Positions 16,933-24,836 of a DNA stretch of 64,000 nucleotides are shown here, piece after piece. A program made the translations under genes and the position numbers. This DNA comes from Bhargavaea changchunensis. GTDB taxonomy: Bacteria > Bacillota > Bacilli > Bacillales_A > Planococcaceae. The stretch spans positions 124,001 through 188,000 of the forward strand of contig NZ_JBHTCT010000037.1 of assembly GCF_042665595.1 (NCBI RefSeq). Reading direction: 5' to 3'. Below the pieces are notes generated by a model that was given only the letters and a program-made list of their open reading frames with translations, did no database searches and was not told the DNA's origin. Numbering within the stretch: position 1 is the first letter of the stretch; each line of letters starts with the position of its first letter.

Positions 16933-17784
16933 ATGTGGCATTCCAAGCACCTGTTTATTCATGATTTCGGGCTGATAGACCGTTTTCTCAGCAGTCATCT
17001 GTTCAGTGTGATTGACGCGATAACGCCGGATCAGTGGTTCTTTATCCGCTATTGGCAGGGCGGGCCGCATATTCGGCTGCGCTACCGTTTTGATGGTCCT
17101 GCCAGAAAAAAGAGTTTTGATGCCCTGCTTTCGGAGCGGCTGGCAGTGTTCGAAAAGGAACATGAGGGTCATCCCTTCAGGGAAGTCAGCTATGACGGGC
17201 GGATCGTCGAACTGGAAGGCGTGAGCGACCTGGACGTTTATCCGAACTTCAGCATCCGGGACATCCCGTACCAGCCGGAATGGGAGCGCTACGGAGGAGA
17301 GGGAGCCATGGCCTTTTCGGAACAACTTTTCCACAGATCATCCGAGATGGCCAAAACGATCATCGACTCGCTTGAATGGCCGAAGCGGTACGTGGTGGCG
17401 TTCGACCTGATGCAGTACAGTTTCGGGGTGGCTGAGAAGATGGGGATGATCCGCTCGGAAGAAGAGTTTTTCTCGTCATATCACAAAGTCTGGGAGTCGT
17501 TCGGTGCCGGGCCGCAACAGGAGGCTGTCCGGAAAGCACTGGAAAAGCGGATGGACAAGAACCGGGGTCGCCAGGAGGTGCCGGAAGTATACCAGGACTA
17601 TCTGGCGGCACTTGAAACTGCCATGTCCCGGATCCTGGAAACCCAAACCACCTACCGGGCAGAAAATATTCATTATCTCATGGTTTCCCATATCCATATG
17701 CTGAACAACCGGCTCGGCATCTCTCCGGAAAACGAACATTTTCTGTCGGGTGTCTTTCTTGGAAAAGGCGCAGCGGCGGTATGA
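16933..17784 (+). CDS. Thiopeptide-type bacteriocin biosynthesis protein, candidate [4+2] pyridine synthase
   Basis: 283 aa. SpaB_C/TIGR03891-type: FFIRYWQGGPHIRLRYRF near residues 36-53 and the C-terminal HYLMVSHIHMLNNRLGIS motif (HxHxxxNR) of this family. The family includes NisB elimination domains and the pyridine synthases TclM and TbtD. Because the operon already has a SpaB_C protein next to the LanB subunit, this second copy is the best candidate for joining two dehydroalanines into the six-membered ring and releasing the leader. GGAGGG lies before the ATG. The start of the next gene overlaps its stop (ATGA). Confidence 0.75.
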   Translation: MWHSKHLFIHDFGLIDRFLSSHLFSVIDAITPDQWFFIRYWQGGPHIRLRYRFDGPARKKSFDALLSERLAVFEKEHEGHPFREVSYDGRIVELEGVSDLDVYPNFSIRDIPYQPEWERYGGEGAMAFSEQLFHRSSEMAKTIIDSLEWPKRYVVAFDLMQYSFGVAEKMGMIRSEEEFFSSYHKVWESFGAGPQQEAVRKALEKRMDKNRGRQEVPEVYQDYLAALETAMSRILETQTTYRAENIHYLMVSHIHMLNNRLGISPENEHFLSGVFLGKGAAAV

Positions 17785-18509
17785 AACTGTGGGACTTCAA
17801 AGTCGGCTACGACCGGCTTTTCCAGGACTATCATCGCCTGTCCATCAATGATCCGGTTTATACGAGCATGCAGGTATACAAGCACACTGACCGGATTCCG
17901 GAGCCGGTGGAAGGGGCTGTCCTCCACGCGATCGACTATGTCCCGGACCTCGCCCAAGACTTCGAGGCTGCCCTGATGCAACGGCATACATGGCCGTATC
18001 CGTTCCCCAACGAACAGACCATCGACTTGCCGCTGATCTCCCGATTTGCCCAGCTTGCATTTGTAGGCTATGACCGTCAGGGAAGGGCCTATCCGTCCGG
18101 CGGTGCCCGGTATTACGTCAAAATCCATCTGCTGTTCAACGAAACGAGGGTGGCAGAATCACTCGGAAGGTGGAATGTCTGTCAGGTGGACGCTGACCGG
18201 GGACTTCTGGCAGGACGGAAAAGGGTCCCGTGGAGCACGATCGAACAGGCTTATATCCAAAAGGAAAGCGCCGGGACCGCACAGTTTGCCATTGTCCTGA
18301 CGGCCGATCTGGAGTCCATTTCCGCCAAGTATCCGGATATCTCCTACAAGCTGGTGCAGCAGGAAGCCGGTCATATCGGCCAGAACATCCAGCTCGTGGC
18401 GAAATATCTCGGAATCCGTTCACTGCCGCTCGGAGGATTTTATGATGTGCCTCTCGCACAGATCATCGGAACAGGGGACGACGTGCTGTATTCATTCTTA
18501 TTAGGGTAG
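17781..18509 (+). CDS. SagB-type azoline dehydrogenase (FMN)
   Basis: 242 aa. Oxidises thiazolines/oxazolines to azoles with FMN. The C-terminal half carries the diagnostic SagB pattern KLVQQEAGHIGQNIQLVAKYLGIRSLPLGGFYDVPLAQIIG (about 193-233), ending in a short hydrophobic tail. The N-terminal half has DLPLISRFAQLAFVGY and a GGARYYVKIHLLF strand matching the fold's SAGA.Y segment. Shorter than many SagB proteins (about 300 aa), which carry an extra leader-proximal region. Translation is coupled to the preceding gene by ATGA overlap; its own ribosome site is weak. Confidence 0.8.
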   Translation: MKLWDFKVGYDRLFQDYHRLSINDPVYTSMQVYKHTDRIPEPVEGAVLHAIDYVPDLAQDFEAALMQRHTWPYPFPNEQTIDLPLISRFAQLAFVGYDRQGRAYPSGGARYYVKIHLLFNETRVAESLGRWNVCQVDADRGLLAGRKRVPWSTIEQAYIQKESAGTAQFAIVLTADLESISAKYPDISYKLVQQEAGHIGQNIQLVAKYLGIRSLPLGGFYDVPLAQIIGTGDDVLYSFLLG

Positions 18510-18519
18510 GTGATCCGGA

Positions 18520-19386
18520 ATGTTCATCTTGAGACCTGCCGTTGCCCTCTATGACAGGGGCGGGCTGGTGACCATAGAAAACAGCGAGCAGAAAACAGTG
18601 GAAGCGGCTGTCAGAAAAGGGGAACTGAACTTTTACAGGTTCAGCATGCTGCTGAATCAGGGCTTTTCCGAGCAGGCCGCCGAACAATCAAGGGAATACG
18701 CCTATGCAAAAGCTTTTCTCAGCAAATTCCCCGGTCTGTTCGCCGAGTGCCGGTCAGAAAAGGAACGGGCGATGCTTGCAGCCGTCAGATCCGATCTGGA
18801 GATATTCCGGAATCTGTTCCTGACCGGGCAGCCGTTCGGAAGAATTGAACAGACGGTGAAGGGCTTCGCGGGTCAAGGCAGCGGGTTCAGAATCTGGTTT
18901 GCGGCGGATCCGGAGCGGTTTCCGCAACTGAGAACAATGCTCGGAAAAATCCCTTACTTACAGGTCGATACGAAGAGAAGGAACGGAAGATATGATGCGG
19001 CGATTATGGAAAGCACCAATCCCATAGAGAGGGAAGAGGCGCGGGCCGCGGCGGAACGGGTGCTGTTCATGGATCTGACCCGGAGCCGTGTGGAGATCGG
19101 ACCGCTGATCGTGACGGATCGCTTCCGGTTGCCTGAGTCACAGGAGGCTGCTCCTGATCAACCACAGGAAAGTCCCGGAGAAGCGGCCCTTCTCTACTTC
19201 TTTATCCGCCGGATTTTGTTCGCTGTGCTGTTTGGGCTGGAGGAAGACCTTGCGGAAGATGTCGGACTCCCGCTCCGGAGCAGGTTGGTCATAGACCGGG
19301 TTTCTCTGGAGGGCCGGGCAGAAGCAGTGGTGGCCCACCCACTTGAAACCCATACAAAGGTGTTGCACCTCACAGCAGGATTCTGA
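18520..19386 (+). CDS. Last gene of thiopeptide operon; unassigned maturation protein (McbB/TclI-like?)
   Basis: 288 aa, soluble. Not firmly recognised. The second half (RSRVEIGPLIVTDRF, then AALLYFFIRRILFAVLF and DRVSLEGRAEAVVAHPL) recalls small E1-like accessory proteins of azole-peptide clusters (McbB, TclI), but no CxxC zinc site remains. The N-terminal RPAVALYDRGGLVTIEN...KGELNFYRFSMLLNQGFS could be a second recognition-element-like domain. AGGTGA lies upstream of the ATG, 10 nt after the SagB gene. A strong terminator follows, marking the operon end. Confidence 0.5.
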   Translation: MFILRPAVALYDRGGLVTIENSEQKTVEAAVRKGELNFYRFSMLLNQGFSEQAAEQSREYAYAKAFLSKFPGLFAECRSEKERAMLAAVRSDLEIFRNLFLTGQPFGRIEQTVKGFAGQGSGFRIWFAADPERFPQLRTMLGKIPYLQVDTKRRNGRYDAAIMESTNPIEREEARAAAERVLFMDLTRSRVEIGPLIVTDRFRLPESQEAAPDQPQESPGEAALLYFFIRRILFAVLFGLEEDLAEDVGLPLRSRLVIDRVSLEGRAEAVVAHPLETHTKVLHLTAGF

Positions 19387-19409
19387 ATCCTGCTCATCAG
19401 TCAGATCTG

Positions 19410-19435
19410 ACGCCTTCATTGGAGGGCGTTTTTTT
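19410..19435 (+). terminator. Terminator of the thiopeptide operon
   Basis: An 8-bp stem (ACGCCTTC with GAGGGCGT, one G-U pair) with ATTG loop, followed by seven T. It lies 24 nt after the last biosynthetic gene and before the promoter of the GntR/ABC operon. Confidence 0.85.
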
Positions 19436-19458
19436 ATATGGAAAAATCCGCGAATGAC

Positions 19459-19502
19459 TTGCACTCCAAACGAATACCAGTGTACTATGTGGCTAATACA
19501 CT
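19459..19502 (+). promoter_or_regulatory. Promoter and GntR(YtrA)-type operator
   Basis: A -35 like TTGCAC (19459-19464) and a -10 like TACTAT (19483-19488) are 18 nt apart. Overlapping the -10 is the inverted repeat AGTGTA-N12-TACACT (19479-19502), which matches the operator style of YtrA-family GntR repressors. The cognate repressor is the second gene of the operon, so autorepression is expected. Confidence 0.65.
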
Positions 19503-19534
19503 GTTACGCAATGTGATTTAAAGGAGTGGAGTAT

Positions 19535-20335
19535 ATGAGCCGATGGAAAGGGCTCTTGTGGAAAGAGTGGGTTCTGGCGCGTCCCGGGATGGTGTTTCTG
19601 GTGCTGTCGGCCGTGCTCAGCATCGGAGTGGCACCGTTTTTGCTTCAGCACTATGTTGTGCCGGATGTCCCGGTGATGAATATTGCGGCAATCATCATGG
19701 GCTTATGGATGGTGGTACTCAGCTATATGCCGGCGGTCAGCCTGCTGATCAGTTTGACGACTGATATGAAACGCTCAGATATCTGGCTCCATTCTCCGTC
19801 GCCATCCGGTGTGCTGATCGGGGCAAAGGCGATTTTTGCTGTAGGGATGACGGTCGTATCCATGCTGGTTGTCTTCTGTGTGCTGGCATTGGCAAGCCTC
19901 TTCAACTACTTCCTCAGCGGCAGTGCGGGGTTGCCCGAAGGTATGCCGGCCGGTTGGTTTTTGGGGTTCCTGGCAGAGATCGGATCCGTTGCTCTTTTCC
20001 TTGGTGTGATTCAGATGGCAATCGGATTCCTGTTCTGGACGATCTATCAGTGGCTGAAAAAAACCAATAGGGTCATTGCCGTCATCGTTACGGGTGCGCT
20101 GTTCATCGGAACCTTTTATATTTGGGACAAAATCACGTCATGGGGACCGTACCAGAAATTGGCTGGTTACGGAGAGGTTCCTTTCAGGTATTCGGAACAG
20201 CTGAACCAGATCAATGACTGGGCCCTGGACATTACGGGAACCGTCGCGGCGGGCGGAGCAGGGCTTGCCGTGATCGAGACGATTCTCCTCGCAATGCTCG
20301 CCATCTATATCTTCAACCGGAAGGTGGCGCGATGA
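19535..20335 (+). CDS. ABC transporter permease of YtrA-type operon
   Basis: 266 aa with six to seven hydrophobic segments and no catalytic motif. N-terminus MSRWKGLLWKEWVLARPGMVFLVLSAVLS is typical of the membrane subunits in GntR-controlled ytr-like operons. It overlaps the GntR gene at GATGAATG. ATG at 19535 is 8 nt after AAGGAG; GTG at 19526 is too close to the ribosome site. These transporters respond to cell-envelope-active peptides in Bacillus, and adjacency to a thiopeptide operon makes a protective role plausible. Confidence 0.8.
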   Translation: MSRWKGLLWKEWVLARPGMVFLVLSAVLSIGVAPFLLQHYVVPDVPVMNIAAIIMGLWMVVLSYMPAVSLLISLTTDMKRSDIWLHSPSPSGVLIGAKAIFAVGMTVVSMLVVFCVLALASLFNYFLSGSAGLPEGMPAGWFLGFLAEIGSVALFLGVIQMAIGFLFWTIYQWLKKTNRVIAVIVTGALFIGTFYIWDKITSWGPYQKLAGYGEVPFRYSEQLNQINDWALDITGTVAAGGAGLAVIETILLAMLAIYIFNRKVAR

Positions 20336-20698
20336 ATGAGTTTTGATTTCCTGCCGGATAAGCCGATCTATCAGCAACTGATCGACCGGATCACGGGCGA
20401 CCTGATCCGGGGAGCCCTGCAGCCGGGCGAAAAGCTGCCCTCGGTAAGAGAATACGCGGTCGAGGCCGGTGTCAATGCCAATACGATGCAACGTGTGTAC
20501 AAGGAGCTGGAGGGGATGGGGATTACCGAAACGAAGCGGGGCCAGGGGACGTTTGTCACGGAGAACGTGGAACGACTCGGGCAGCTGAGAGAGGAGAAGA
20601 AGGCGCAGCTGATCGATGACTTTATCCGGAACATCGAGGCGCTCGGCTTCACGGAAGAAGAGATTGCAGAGTCCATGACGAGGAGGAGACGGCAATGA
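20336..20698 (+). CDS. GntR-family transcriptional regulator, YtrA subfamily
   Basis: 120 aa, the short YtrA size. The winged helix spans about residues 8-75: PIYQQLIDRITGDLIRGALQPGEKLPSVREYAVEAGVNANTMQRVYKELEGMGITETKRGQGTFVT is a textbook GntR DNA-binding domain. A short helical C-terminal tail replaces the effector domain. It likely represses its own operon by the AGTGTA/TACACT operator upstream of 19535. The ATPase gene start overlaps its stop by 4 nt. Confidence 0.93.
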   Translation: MSFDFLPDKPIYQQLIDRITGDLIRGALQPGEKLPSVREYAVEAGVNANTMQRVYKELEGMGITETKRGQGTFVTENVERLGQLREEKKAQLIDDFIRNIEALGFTEEEIAESMTRRRRQ

Positions 20699-21417
20699 TC
20701 GAAATCAGACGGGTGACCCGGTCATTCGGGCGTCGACAGGCACTGGCCGGCGTAACCGCGACTTTCGGCCAGGGGAAAATCATCGGCCTGGCGGGAGAAA
20801 ACGGAAGCGGGAAATCGACACTCCTGAAGATCATGGCGGGCGTCTTGGGAGCGGACTCGGGGGAAGTCCTCCTGAACGGGCAACCGGTCACCCGGACATC
20901 TGCCGGCCGGCAGATCGCCTACATGGCAGATGCCGACCTGTATTATCCGTACTTCACGACCGATGAGCTGCTCCGCTTCCAGGAGTCGCAGTACCCGGAC
21001 TTTTCAATGGAAAAGGCGCTTGAAGTAGCGGATTTTCTGAACGTGGACAGAAAAACCCGGCTGAAAAACCTCTCAAAAGGAAACCGCGGACGGGCCAAGA
21101 TCGTAGCAACATTAGGAAGGGAAGCAAATGTCTACCTTCTCGACGAACCATTCTCCGGACTTGACCCGATGGTCCGGGAGTCCATCGTGAAGGGGCTGAT
21201 CCGGTTTACCGATCCGGATCGGCAGACCGTCATCATGTCGACGCATGAGCTGCACGACGTCGCTCCGCTCCTCGATGAAATCGCCGTATTGAAAAATGGG
21301 CGGATCGCCGCCCATGATGCTGTGGAAGACATCCGGATGGCGCAGCCGGGCGGCCTGCCCGCATACATGCGCACACTCTACGAAAAGGGAAGTGAACCGG
21401 TTGGCAAACCAAACTGA
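20695..21417 (+). CDS. ABC transporter ATP-binding protein (YtrB-like)
   Basis: 240 aa. Walker A GENGSGKST (about 36-44), Walker B YLLDEPFSGLDP, switch STHELHD. The signature region reads NLSKGNRGRAKI rather than LSGGQ, the variant common in YtrB-type and BcrA-like ATPases. Partner of the permease encoded two genes upstream. The 3' end overlaps the start of a second, distinct ABC ATPase, so the two transporters are likely co-transcribed. Confidence 0.88.
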   Translation: MIEIRRVTRSFGRRQALAGVTATFGQGKIIGLAGENGSGKSTLLKIMAGVLGADSGEVLLNGQPVTRTSAGRQIAYMADADLYYPYFTTDELLRFQESQYPDFSMEKALEVADFLNVDRKTRLKNLSKGNRGRAKIVATLGREANVYLLDEPFSGLDPMVRESIVKGLIRFTDPDRQTVIMSTHELHDVAPLLDEIAVLKNGRIAAHDAVEDIRMAQPGGLPAYMRTLYEKGSEPVGKPN

Positions 21418-22330
21418 ACCGATAGTGGAACTCAGGCACCTTTCGAAGACGATTCGTGGAAAGAAAATTATTGACGATTTGAACCTGCAGCTCTTTCCGG
21501 GTCAGGTGACCGGTTTCCTCGGACCGAACGGTGCGGGAAAGACGACGACCATCCGCATGATGGCCGGGCTGATGAAGCCGACTTCCGGCGAGGTGTTCGT
21601 CGCGGGCAAGTCCGTGCAGAACGAGTTCGAGGCGGCCATGTCCAACGTGGGCGTGATTGTCGAGAACCCCGAAATGTACAAGTTCATGACCGGATACAAA
21701 AACCTCGTCCACTTTGCCCGCATGCACAAAGGCATCACAAAGGACCGGATTATGGAAGTGGTCCGCCAGGTGGGCCTCGAGAACCGGATTCATGAGAAAG
21801 TCGGCACATATTCGCTCGGCATGCGCCAGCGCCTCGGACTCGCACAGGCGCTTCTGCACAATCCGAAATTCCTGATTCTCGATGAACCGACGAACGGCCT
21901 CGACCCGGCCGGCATCCGGGAGTTCCGGACCTATCTCCGGAGCCTTGCGGAAAAAGCGGGAGTCTCGATCTTTGTCTCGAGCCACCTGCTGTCCGAGATC
22001 GAACTCATGTGCGACCGGATTGCCGTCATCCAGAACGGCAAGCTGATTGATATCCGGGAGATGAAGGACGAAGGCCGTCCGCACCACTACATCGAGGCCC
22101 TTCCGGCAAAACAGCTCAGGGCGATCCTGGAATCAAAAGGCTACGAGCCCGCTGAGTCCGGAGCCGGGTTCATTATCGAAGAGGGAGTGGAGCGGATACC
22201 GGAACTCGTGAAAAGCGTGATTGCCGGAGGCCTCGACCTGTATGCAGTCCGCCCGCACCGGAAGACGCTTGAAGACGAATTCATCGAATTGACGGGAGGC
22301 GGACAGATTGCTGAAGCTGTTGCAAAATGA
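21401..22330 (+). CDS. ABC transporter ATP-binding protein (BcrA-like)
   Basis: 309 aa. Walker A GPNGAGKTT, signature YSLGMRQRLGLAQALLHNP, Walker B LILDEPTNGLDP, switch SSHLLSEIELMCD, then a C-terminal domain of about 80 residues as in BcrA and SpaF-type peptide-resistance ATPases. TTG at 21401 is chosen (GGGA 10 nt upstream); GTG at 21392 abuts the ribosome site. Overlaps the previous gene by 17 nt and the next permease by 23 nt. A role in export or resistance is inferred. Confidence 0.85.
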   Translation: MANQTEPIVELRHLSKTIRGKKIIDDLNLQLFPGQVTGFLGPNGAGKTTTIRMMAGLMKPTSGEVFVAGKSVQNEFEAAMSNVGVIVENPEMYKFMTGYKNLVHFARMHKGITKDRIMEVVRQVGLENRIHEKVGTYSLGMRQRLGLAQALLHNPKFLILDEPTNGLDPAGIREFRTYLRSLAEKAGVSIFVSSHLLSEIELMCDRIAVIQNGKLIDIREMKDEGRPHHYIEALPAKQLRAILESKGYEPAESGAGFIIEEGVERIPELVKSVIAGGLDLYAVRPHRKTLEDEFIELTGGGQIAEAVAK

Positions 22331-23285
22331 ATGGATGAAGCTGTGGAACAAAAAAGCGACATGGGTCATGGCCATCCTTCTCGTCGTTGGCGTGGCCGGC
22401 ATGCTCGGACTGACGAAATGGATCTCCACGGTGGAAGGAAACCGGGCTGAAAGCGGAAACGTCCAGGTCGAGGGCCAGGCGGACGCGCCGGACTGGCGCA
22501 TGCAGGCGGAGGCTGAGCGGAATGGCATCTCCGCGCAGTTGGCCGACCCGGACCTCTCTTCCTCCCGTGAGGCTGAGCTGAAAGAAGATCTCCAGATCGT
22601 GGAGTACCGCCTTGCGGAAGATGTAGAGCCGCACGGCAACTACAGCCGGCAGCAGATGATCAAAGATTCATCGGGCATCGCCACGCTCGCCATGCTGTTC
22701 GCCATCATCGTCGCGGCCGGTATTGTCGCCACGGAATTCTCGGACGGGACAATCAAGATGCTCCTCGCACGACCGGTCAGGCGGTGGAAAGTGCTGACCT
22801 CGAAATTCGCGGCAACTGCATTGTTCGGCGCGCTGCTCACGCTGGCAGGCTTCGTGGTTTCGATCGTTATGTCTTACATTCTGTTTTCACCTGACGGAGG
22901 GACGGAGCTTGTGGTGAGAGGCGGTGAAGTCGCCGAAATCTCGGTCTGGACCCCGGCGATCTCCCACCTGCTTCTTGCGTTCGTGAACATCATCGTCTAC
23001 ACGACGTTCGCCTTCATGATCGGCAGCGTGTTCCGTTCAGGAGCGCTCGCCATCGGACTGTCGCTGTTCATCTTCTTTACCGGCAGCACGGTTTCGGCGC
23101 TCTTGAGCCGCTATGAAATCGCGAAGTACCTGTTCTTCTCCCACGATCTCGTAGCACTGGCACAGGGCATGACGCTCATCGAGGATGTGACCTTGCCGTT
23201 TGCGGCTGCGGTGCTGGGCGCATATGCCGTCGTGTTCCTGGTTGTCAGCTATCTTGTGTTCTCCAAGCGGGATGTCACTGCATAA
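22308..23285 (+). CDS. ABC-2 type permease
   Basis: 325 aa. One N-terminal membrane helix (about 17-36), a large extracytoplasmic loop (about 37-115, acidic with long helices), then five helices, the plan of BcrB/YxlG-like permeases with an external domain after helix 1. Motif EFSDGTIKMLLARPVRRWKVLTSKF is the conserved cytoplasmic loop. TTG start at 22308 with GGGAGG 8 nt upstream, overlapping the ATPase gene. Ends the ABC operon before a clear terminator. Confidence 0.85.
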   Translation: MLKLLQNEWMKLWNKKATWVMAILLVVGVAGMLGLTKWISTVEGNRAESGNVQVEGQADAPDWRMQAEAERNGISAQLADPDLSSSREAELKEDLQIVEYRLAEDVEPHGNYSRQQMIKDSSGIATLAMLFAIIVAAGIVATEFSDGTIKMLLARPVRRWKVLTSKFAATALFGALLTLAGFVVSIVMSYILFSPDGGTELVVRGGEVAEISVWTPAISHLLLAFVNIIVYTTFAFMIGSVFRSGALAIGLSLFIFFTGSTVSALLSRYEIAKYLFFSHDLVALAQGMTLIEDVTLPFAAAVLGAYAVVFLVVSYLVFSKRDVTA

Positions 23286-23291
23286 CAAATC

Positions 23292-23319
23292 GCCCTCTCC
23301 GATAGTTGGAGAGGGCTTT
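23292..23319. terminator. Terminator between ABC operon and convergent low-GC gene
   Basis: GCCCTCTCC pairs perfectly with GGAGAGGGC around a 7-nt loop, followed by TTT. It ends the plus-strand operon and may serve the minus-strand gene ending at 23344. Confidence 0.8.
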
Positions 23320-23343
23320 GCACAATTACCATAAAGCGAAGTT

Positions 23344-23802
23344 TTATCTTCTGATTTTCTCTTCCACTTCTTCTAGCCATTTTTTCGCAGGTATAATTGT
23401 CGATGCAATAATACTGATATTGTGTCCGTTCTTATCCATTGCTAAATCTTTCAACTCTATCACTTCGGTTTTAGCTACATGGATATTCTCAAGTAGTTCA
23501 ATCTTTGGTAATTCTCCATTTAGATAGTCTGTATATAGGTCATATATACGATCACAAATACGTTTACATTCCATATCAACTCTATTAAATATATTTTCAT
23601 AATCCTTCTCTTCATTAATCACTGTTCTTTCGTATTCTTCTTGCGTCATTTTACCGATAAATTCTAAGTTAACACCTAATTCTTTTCCTGAAATATTAGC
23701 TTCTTTTTGCCTTCTTTCATGCTCTTTTTGCTCTGGTGATTTTAAAACCTCTTTCGCAATTTCTCTTGCAAAGAATTTTGAGAGTTTATCTAAAAAAGCC
23801 AT
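23344..23802 (-). CDS. Hypothetical low-GC protein
   Basis: 152 aa. N-terminal amphipathic helix (MAFLDKLSKFFAREIAKEVLKS), then charged helical segments and NRVDMECKRICDRIYDLYTDYLNGELPKIELLENIHVAKTEVIELKDLAMD. No signal peptide or known motif. Its AT-rich codons contrast sharply with the G+C-rich genes on both sides, suggesting recent acquisition. AAAGGAG lies 7 nt before the ATG. The 214 bp between it and the racemase gene is AT-rich and carries no further gene. Function unknown. Confidence 0.65.
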   Translation of the reverse strand: MAFLDKLSKFFAREIAKEVLKSPEQKEHERRQKEANISGKELGVNLEFIGKMTQEEYERTVINEEKDYENIFNRVDMECKRICDRIYDLYTDYLNGELPKIELLENIHVAKTEVIELKDLAMDKNGHNISIIASTIIPAKKWLEEVEEKIRR

Positions 23803-24016
23803 GGTTTAACTCCTTTTTTGATTTTAAGTTAAAATAAAGGTGTTATCCCATTTATATGTATATATACTTTTTTTATCACTATCGATTAAAAATGTTCAAT
23901 TATGTTATGTCCAATTTTTTCAGGGAACCAAAATGGCGCCAGATAAGTTACAATGGAAGGATCATTCTATTTTGCTTCCTGTGATCAGTGAAGCGACAGG
24001 TTAGAGGGTTAATAAT

Positions 24017-24811
24017 ATGAAAAGAATAGCGATTATCGACTCCGGCAGCGGCGGGCTGACCGTCGCCAATGTGCTGTTCGGCAGGCTGCCCGATGAGCGG
24101 ATCGTCTATGTTGGCGACCACGGGAACTGCCCGTACGGAAACAAAAGCCCGGAAGAGATCAAAAAACTCGTTTTCGGCGTCATCCGTTTTCTGGAGCAGT
24201 TCGAGCTCAAGATGCTCATTGTCGCATGCAATACAGCTTCGGCGCTGATGCTGGATGAGCTCAAAGCGAGGATGGACGTTCCCGTCATCGGTGTCATCGA
24301 GCCGGGTGCAGAGGTGGCGGCCCATACCACGCTGAACCGCCGTGTTGGCGTCATTGCCACCCAAAGGACGGTCGAATCCCATATGTACCGGAAAAACATC
24401 CAAGCAAACAGGGAAGGCCTGGAAGTTCATGAACAGGCCTGCCCGAAACTGGTCTCTTATCTCGAGAACGAGCATACTTCGGAGGAAGCGATCAAAGATG
24501 CCTTGGAAGAGTACCTGGGGCCGCTTCGGAAAAAACGGGTGGACACGCTTGTAATGGGCTGTACACACTACCCGCTTGCCGAACAGCAGATCCGCGAAGT
24601 ATGGAAGGGCGATGTGAACTTGGTCGACCCGGCCAGGGCCACGGTAGCCCAGGCTGCGGAAGTCCTGAGGGACAGCGGTCAACTGGCGGATGTGCCGGAA
24701 GGTGAGCACGTTTTTTGCACAACGGGTGACGTCCATGATTTTGAAGAGAAAGTGAAGAAATGGACCCCTGTCAGCCGGCCGGTTGTCCGGCACGCGGACA
24801 CCGGGGCATAA
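24017..24811 (+). CDS. murI: Glutamate racemase
   Basis: 264 aa. Interconverts L- and D-glutamate to supply D-Glu for peptidoglycan. Diagnostic motifs: IDSGSGG near residue 8 (usually DSGVGG), the first catalytic Cys in VACNTAS (about 72), VIGVIEPGA, and the second catalytic Cys in MGCTHYPL (about 184). Length is normal. ATG at 24017 follows TTAGAGGG. A cell-wall peptidase gene follows 25 nt later, in keeping with a peptidoglycan role. Confidence 0.95.
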   Translation: MKRIAIIDSGSGGLTVANVLFGRLPDERIVYVGDHGNCPYGNKSPEEIKKLVFGVIRFLEQFELKMLIVACNTASALMLDELKARMDVPVIGVIEPGAEVAAHTTLNRRVGVIATQRTVESHMYRKNIQANREGLEVHEQACPKLVSYLENEHTSEEAIKDALEEYLGPLRKKRVDTLVMGCTHYPLAEQQIREVWKGDVNLVDPARATVAQAAEVLRDSGQLADVPEGEHVFCTTGDVHDFEEKVKKWTPVSRPVVRHADTGA

Positions 24812-24836
24812 GTCATAACGAAGGGAGGCTTTCGGA

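Noticed and set aside
6438..19386. A lanthipeptide (nisin-like) pathway
   Set aside because: LanB-type proteins are present but no LanC cyclase or LanP, while YcaO and SagB proteins and a second SpaB_C point to azole-containing thiopeptide-type chemistry.
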